From NCBI GenBank assembly GCA_030594665.1, contig JAUVET010000061.1:1-7416 (forward strand): a DNA stretch of 7,416 bases, read 5' to 3'. Below, piece after piece: positions 1 through 6,000 of this stretch. This DNA is from Methanosarcinaceae archaeon (lineage in GTDB: Archaea > Halobacteriota > Methanosarcinia > Methanosarcinales > Methanosarcinaceae). Position numbers and translations under genes: made by a program. Position 1 is the first letter of the stretch. Every line of letters begins with the position of its first letter. The notes under the pieces are model-generated. The model saw only the letters and a program-made list of their open reading frames with translations. It made no database searches and had not been told where the DNA came from.

Positions 1-3000
1 ATTGTTGCAACGACATTGGTTGAAATCCAAACAACCGGTTATATCTTATGCAAATCTGATCCAACCGAAGCCGATATTTATTACGATGGAAATAAACAAT
101 CGTTTCAAACCAATACTAGAATAATTAATGTTCCGATTGGAACTCACACAATTCAATTCAAGAAAGAAGGATTTAAAAATTCTGACACGGACACATTCCA
201 TATTTCCGCTGGAAAAACAATTACGGTTGAAAAAACATTGATTAAATACAGTACAATAAAAGCAACTTCAAATGTCGAATCCACGGTTACTGTCATTGTT
301 GACGGTGAAACAATTACAAGTACTGGCAAAACAACTCATATGATTCCAAACATTCCATCGGGACAAACATATGAAACAACGTTCACTGCCGATGGATATA
401 CCGGCTGCACTCTAAACGTAGCGGTTGTCGCAGATGTGATTGCAGAAGCGCATTGTGATTTAGTTGAAATTACTACCACTGGAAAGATATTATGCAAATC
501 CGAACCGACGGACGCAGATATCTATTACGATGGTTCAAAACAATCATTTCAAACAAATGTAACCATCGCGCCAATTCCACCCGGGTCACACACAATCCAA
601 TTCAAAAAAGAAGGCTGGAAAGATTCAGATGTGGAAACAGTCGAAGTTGTAATTGGCGAAACCGCCACGGTCGAAAAAACATTGATCAGAGGAATACAAT
701 CTACCGTTTTAGTACTTGACCCAATCACAACTCCTGTAAACGAAGGAGATTCGGTCACGATTAGTGGAGTTTTAAAAGCAGGCACAGTCGGTGTAGAAAA
801 ACAGACCGTCTTAATTAAAGACGGACAAGGCGTCATCGAATTGATTGCCTCCGTTGAAACTGATTCTGATGGAAAGTTTACTACAAACTGGGCTGCGGAA
901 CGAATCAATACATGGCCAGCAGCGAGCACCGTTAAAATCTACGCAAAATTCAATGGCACCGCTGATTATGAAACATCCATGAGTGATGAACAAACAATCA
1001 CGGTTGATAAAACAGAAATCGTGAAAAAGGATACCGTACTGACACTCAATGTCGATCCAACCACCGTGACCGAAGGAATGGATGTTGTCATTAGTGGAAC
1101 TTTAAAAGACACTGATGGAATTGGTATTGATGGAGCATTAATCAAATTCAAAGATAAAGATATCTTATTCGATTCGAATGTCGGGATCACCGCGACCACG
1201 GAATCAAACGGGAATTATTCAGTCACATGGAAAACAGAAGATCTTGATTGGTTTACCACAAACGTTGAATTGTATGCCGTTTTCGATGGAAATGTTTTGT
1301 ACAATAAATCCGAATCAAGTATCGTTGTTATTGAAGTCGGTGGAATTGTAACCCATCTTACTTTAGAATCAGTTTCATCCGGTGTAGTAGAAGGAGATGT
1401 CATAACATTTACTGGACAATTAACTGCGGATGACGATAATGATATGGCTGGTAGAACAATCGGATTTTTTGATTTCGATGTAGGATTTACGAAAGAATTG
1501 ACCGATGACGACGGAAATCCACTCACTGCCATCACAACTGCGAATGGACAATATTCAGTTGATTGGACAGTTAAAGCAATTGATTTCTGGAATGTTTTTG
1601 TTGGAGATCTACTCGTAACTTTACGAGCTGAATATGCAGCAGTCGATCAATACGGATCATGCGCATCGCATGTCAAAGAAATTAATATCAGTAGTACAAA
1701 ACAAGTATCTCTCCTAACATTAAAACAAGTCGATTCCGAAACCAAAATCGGTTCAGAACTGCTACTAATTGGTATGTTGACAGCCGATGACAATACTCCA
1801 ATTGCAAACGCAACTGTTACATTTACAGATAAAGTCGCAAGTGAAAACACCGATCGGATTTCATACGTATCCACAACAACCGATACAGAAGGTAAATATT
1901 CAACCTCGTGGACTGTAATGGATGACCCGGGCGGATTACGAGTGTGGGCACAATTTAAAGGGAATGACGAATTCAGAGAAGCTCAGTCAGACCACATCTT
2001 TACGAAAATTGTTGCCGAACTACCTGAGATTGAAAATAGCATAACTGTAAATGTGATTGATACCGTTGAAACCAAAGAATACGATGTAAAAGTATTTTGG
2101 GTTGCGCAGACACCAATATTCGGCAGATATGTTAATCTCGGGCAATGTTCATATAAAACATGGAAATCCCATGACCGTGACATTGTATTCACTGAAAGAA
2201 ACGGATTGGAAAAGGATCTTTATTATTACATTTCAGCCGAGAAATACCCGTCATTATCAGTCACATTTGATTACTTGACACAATTCAAAGATCATGAAAC
2301 AATTGAACGAACTGTGAAAGGTTCATCTGAACTGGTTCGAAAAATATGTGAAATGCTCCAACTCGATGACTGTGACACATTTGCAGAAATGTTGACTTTG
2401 GATATGCTTACTCCACTTATTGATGGATATGCAATTATACACGGTGTCGATCCATATACAAACGAACCGATTGAGAACATGGATTGGTATTATTTATTCT
2501 TTATACTTGGCGCAATTCCAGTCGTAGGGTGGGTTCCGAAAGTACTATCTAACGGTGGAAAACTGTCTACCAAAGGTGTGAAACTTGCAAACCTTGCCAG
2601 AAAAAGTCCCGCGATTCAAACCGAATTACTGAAACCAGGAATACTTGCAAAAATAATAAATTTCACATCTGCACAAGCAGACATGCTGATTGAAGCGGCT
2701 GGAAAAGGCGCAGATGATTTGTTGACGTTCTTGAAAAGCGATTCTGCAAAAGTCGATTTAATCGGTGAAAATACAGATGATGCACTTGCGAATGCCGAAA
2801 AGCTCGGGCAACCCGCGGAAAATGTTGATAAAATCAAAGCATTATTGAAAACAGTTGAGGTATCTGGAGAACTGTTCAGGTTCGAAAATCAAGGTGTGGA
2901 TTTATTCCGAATAGCATTAGATAATGATAACATAATGAAAATACTGACCGAAGATGGCTTGATTCGGCGTACATTACTTATCACCGAAAATCGGGCTAAT

Positions 3001-6000
3001 GCACTTATCAAAGCTGCGAATGATGGAGATTATACTACATTAAAAGCACTCCTTGATAACCTTCCATATGAAAAACCATTTGATGAAATGTCTGATTTAG
3101 AAAAACAAAATTTCTATACTTACAAAAGCGATATCGTATACAATACATTAAGTGAACTCGATCCAAATGTAACCGATTTTGATTTATTAAAACATCTCAT
3201 TAAATCCGCAGAATTACCATTCGGAGATTCTGCATTCTGGAATACATATTTCATTCAGCGATATCTCGGTGGGCAACCATTGTTGCAAAAACTGGATCAT
3301 ATGTCAATTGAAGTGGCATACTCAACCGCACTTGACCCAAGTCATTTCAAAGTATTCATATCATCACTTTCAAGCGAAGATGCTTTTAATTTATATTCAA
3401 AATTGGCAATGTCTTCTGTTCCAGAAGCACGAATTACATCTGATTTAGTCATATTCGAAAAAATACTGCAAATGGGTACTGTAAAACAAATCCCAGACTC
3501 TACTAAATTTGAGTTGATGAAAACAATTTCGAATAAAGCATACAAATCAATGCGAATCAAAGACGATAATGGATTCAAAGCATTTATTAAAACTGAAATA
3601 GATAAAATCGATGACGCATATGAATTAACAGATGAATTTGCAGACATGCTCAAATTAGGTAAATTATCTGAATTTGGTGAAAAATATTATAAAATATTTA
3701 CAAATATTGCAATTGATGATACTTTTAAAATCACTTCTACCGAAGTCAAAAACTTCATGGAAATGGCAACGACAGACCGTACTGAAATCACATCAATCTT
3801 CAATCGATTAAAACTTCTCGACGTAGGATCAGATCCAAAATACCCACAGTATGCATATAATGTTTTTATATCTGCATTAAAAGACAGGTCTGGAATGCAT
3901 GAAAACATTCTTTCCAGTTTCATAGATGTGTTTTCAAAAGTTGATGAACTATCAAATATACATTTCGCAGACAGTTTAATGACAGATTTAACAATTGAAT
4001 TCATCCGTTTATTTGATAAATCTGATCCTGAAACAGCACGATATATATTACAGAAGATAACACAAAATGGATACATATTATCTGATGCAGAACTTGCGAA
4101 ATTCACATGGGCAGATGAAATTCTATTACATATCCACGTGTCATATAATGTAAGATTGTATCGTCCATTATTCAAACAGATTACTAAATTCGAACTTGAT
4201 TCAATCCCATCCAATCAACTTGATGACCTTTTGACAATGTTCAAAACAAACCAAGATGATGTACTGGGATTATTCAACACTGTATTTGAAGAAGATCTGT
4301 TTAAAGGACTTGAAGCACTCGGAACACAAAACGATCGAATTTTCACTGAAAGCATGAAAATGTTCAATGCTGCACTCAAAACACAAATGGATTACGGTAA
4401 ACGGAGTGCATTTATTGAAGATGTCGCTAACACGATTGTCGCACTGTTGAAAGAAAGCGATTTGACGGCAGCACTCACAAAAGCACACAAAATGGTTGCA
4501 GACACCATTTCGGGTGATTATCTGAAATCCATTCCCGAACTTGAACAACTTAGTTGGACAATAAAACTCTCAGAATTGGCTGAGCATGCAGCTGGATTTA
4601 TTGAAAAATATGCAAAAATATTACAACAAATTCAGAATGGTGATATCCTTGAATTACAAAAAGTTGATTTCGAATCAATCATTTCTGCTGGAATGAATTC
4701 ACCCGACGAATTGTTTGAATTACTTGAAAAATTGAATATTCCAGAATTGATAACAAAATTAAAAGGAATGTCCGGATCACAAGAAAAAATCCTTGGATAT
4801 TTTATTGAAATGACAAATGCAGTTTCGAAATCGGAATTCGATTCCGGAATCAAACTTGCATTAATATTCGATTTATCATCAGCAACCTTCAAAAACAATA
4901 TTGATTACACCACAATAATAAAAATTTGGAAATCAGTTTTAACAAACGGATCATTAAAACCAGTTGATGAACTTGTTAAATCCCCATATATTTTAGATAT
5001 TTCAAAACTTGTTCCGGATACAAATTCATCAATCCTGCAAATTTCAGAAATATTGAAATCGATCCAAACAGGTGAATTAACCGATATTGATATACATGTG
5101 GTAAAAACAATATTTGATACCGCATCATCTGATACCGATTTAGTATATGATTTATTGAAAATCATTGATGCAAATGAAATCATTCCACTCTTGAAATCGG
5201 CGGGAACCAAGCACAGTAAAATATTGGCAGAGTATTTGAACATTGTAAACAAATTAGACACCATCCATGTTGATCCATATTTATTAAAAGCACTCACATT
5301 AGATTTATCAAATGAAATGGATCGATTGCTAACAGTCGATACGTATCTGACAGATTTACCGAAAATACTCGATGACATATTCAATGCAGATGGTTCACTT
5401 AAAACAACTGATGAAATTGGAACTGCTGCATGGGCAGACAATGTTGCGAAATTGACTGATTTTGTACCTGGTATACTGGGAGATTTATTAAAAGCATTCA
5501 TTAAAGGAACTGAAACGGAATTCCCGCCTGGTATGGTAGATGAAATACTCGCGACCGCAACGGAAACTCCATCATTGATTGTAGAAGATCTGAGACACAT
5601 CGATATCAATAAATTGATGGATGCTATGAAAGGAATGACTGGTAATGATGAAGTCGTTGCACGAGAATGGTTCCGTTTAATCTCAACTGCTGATCGTTTG
5701 ATGGTAGAAGATGATTTGATGTATGAAATCATCAAAAACGTTTCAGGCGTTGCTATCAAAACTAAACCTGGAAAAGACGCTAATAAAATCATGGAAATGT
5801 TCAAGATTTTATTTGATACTGGTGAAAAAGTCGAACCTCTCCATAAAATAACTCGAACTGGATATTTCATTGATCTCCGGCATTTAGCAAGAGAATGTAA
5901 CAGTCTTAGTGATGCTGTTGGAATCAAAGCTAAATTAATCTTTTTCGAACAGGATGTGTATGTTCGATTAATCACTTTCGTCGGACAAAATCCATTATTG

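Noticed and set aside
492..719. A 75-codon forward open frame in the third frame.
   Set aside because: It lies wholly inside PEGA domain 3 and the start of the first Ig-like domain. It is rich in Arg and Asn without any motif, so it is an out-of-frame shadow.
2995..3054. An ankyrin-like helix pair (ANALIKAANDGDYTTLKALL).
   Set aside because: The pattern resembles half an ankyrin unit, but the neighbouring sequence has no 33-residue periodicity and no beta-hairpin finger motif. A single weak match in a helical region is not enough.
3687..4214. A 175-codon minus-strand open frame, along with other shorter minus-strand frames across the window.
   Set aside because: They overlap the continuous forward frame with its recognisable domains, have no spacing or ribosome-site pattern of an operon, and encode low-complexity Ser/Ile-rich sequence typical of antisense shadows.
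4905..5975. A 356-codon open frame on the minus strand, the longest antisense one.
   Set aside because: It is rich in Ser, Ile and Asn, shows no motif, and lies antisense to two clear copies of the helical repeat. The forward frame's codon bias rarely creates stops in that reverse register, so a long shadow is expected.
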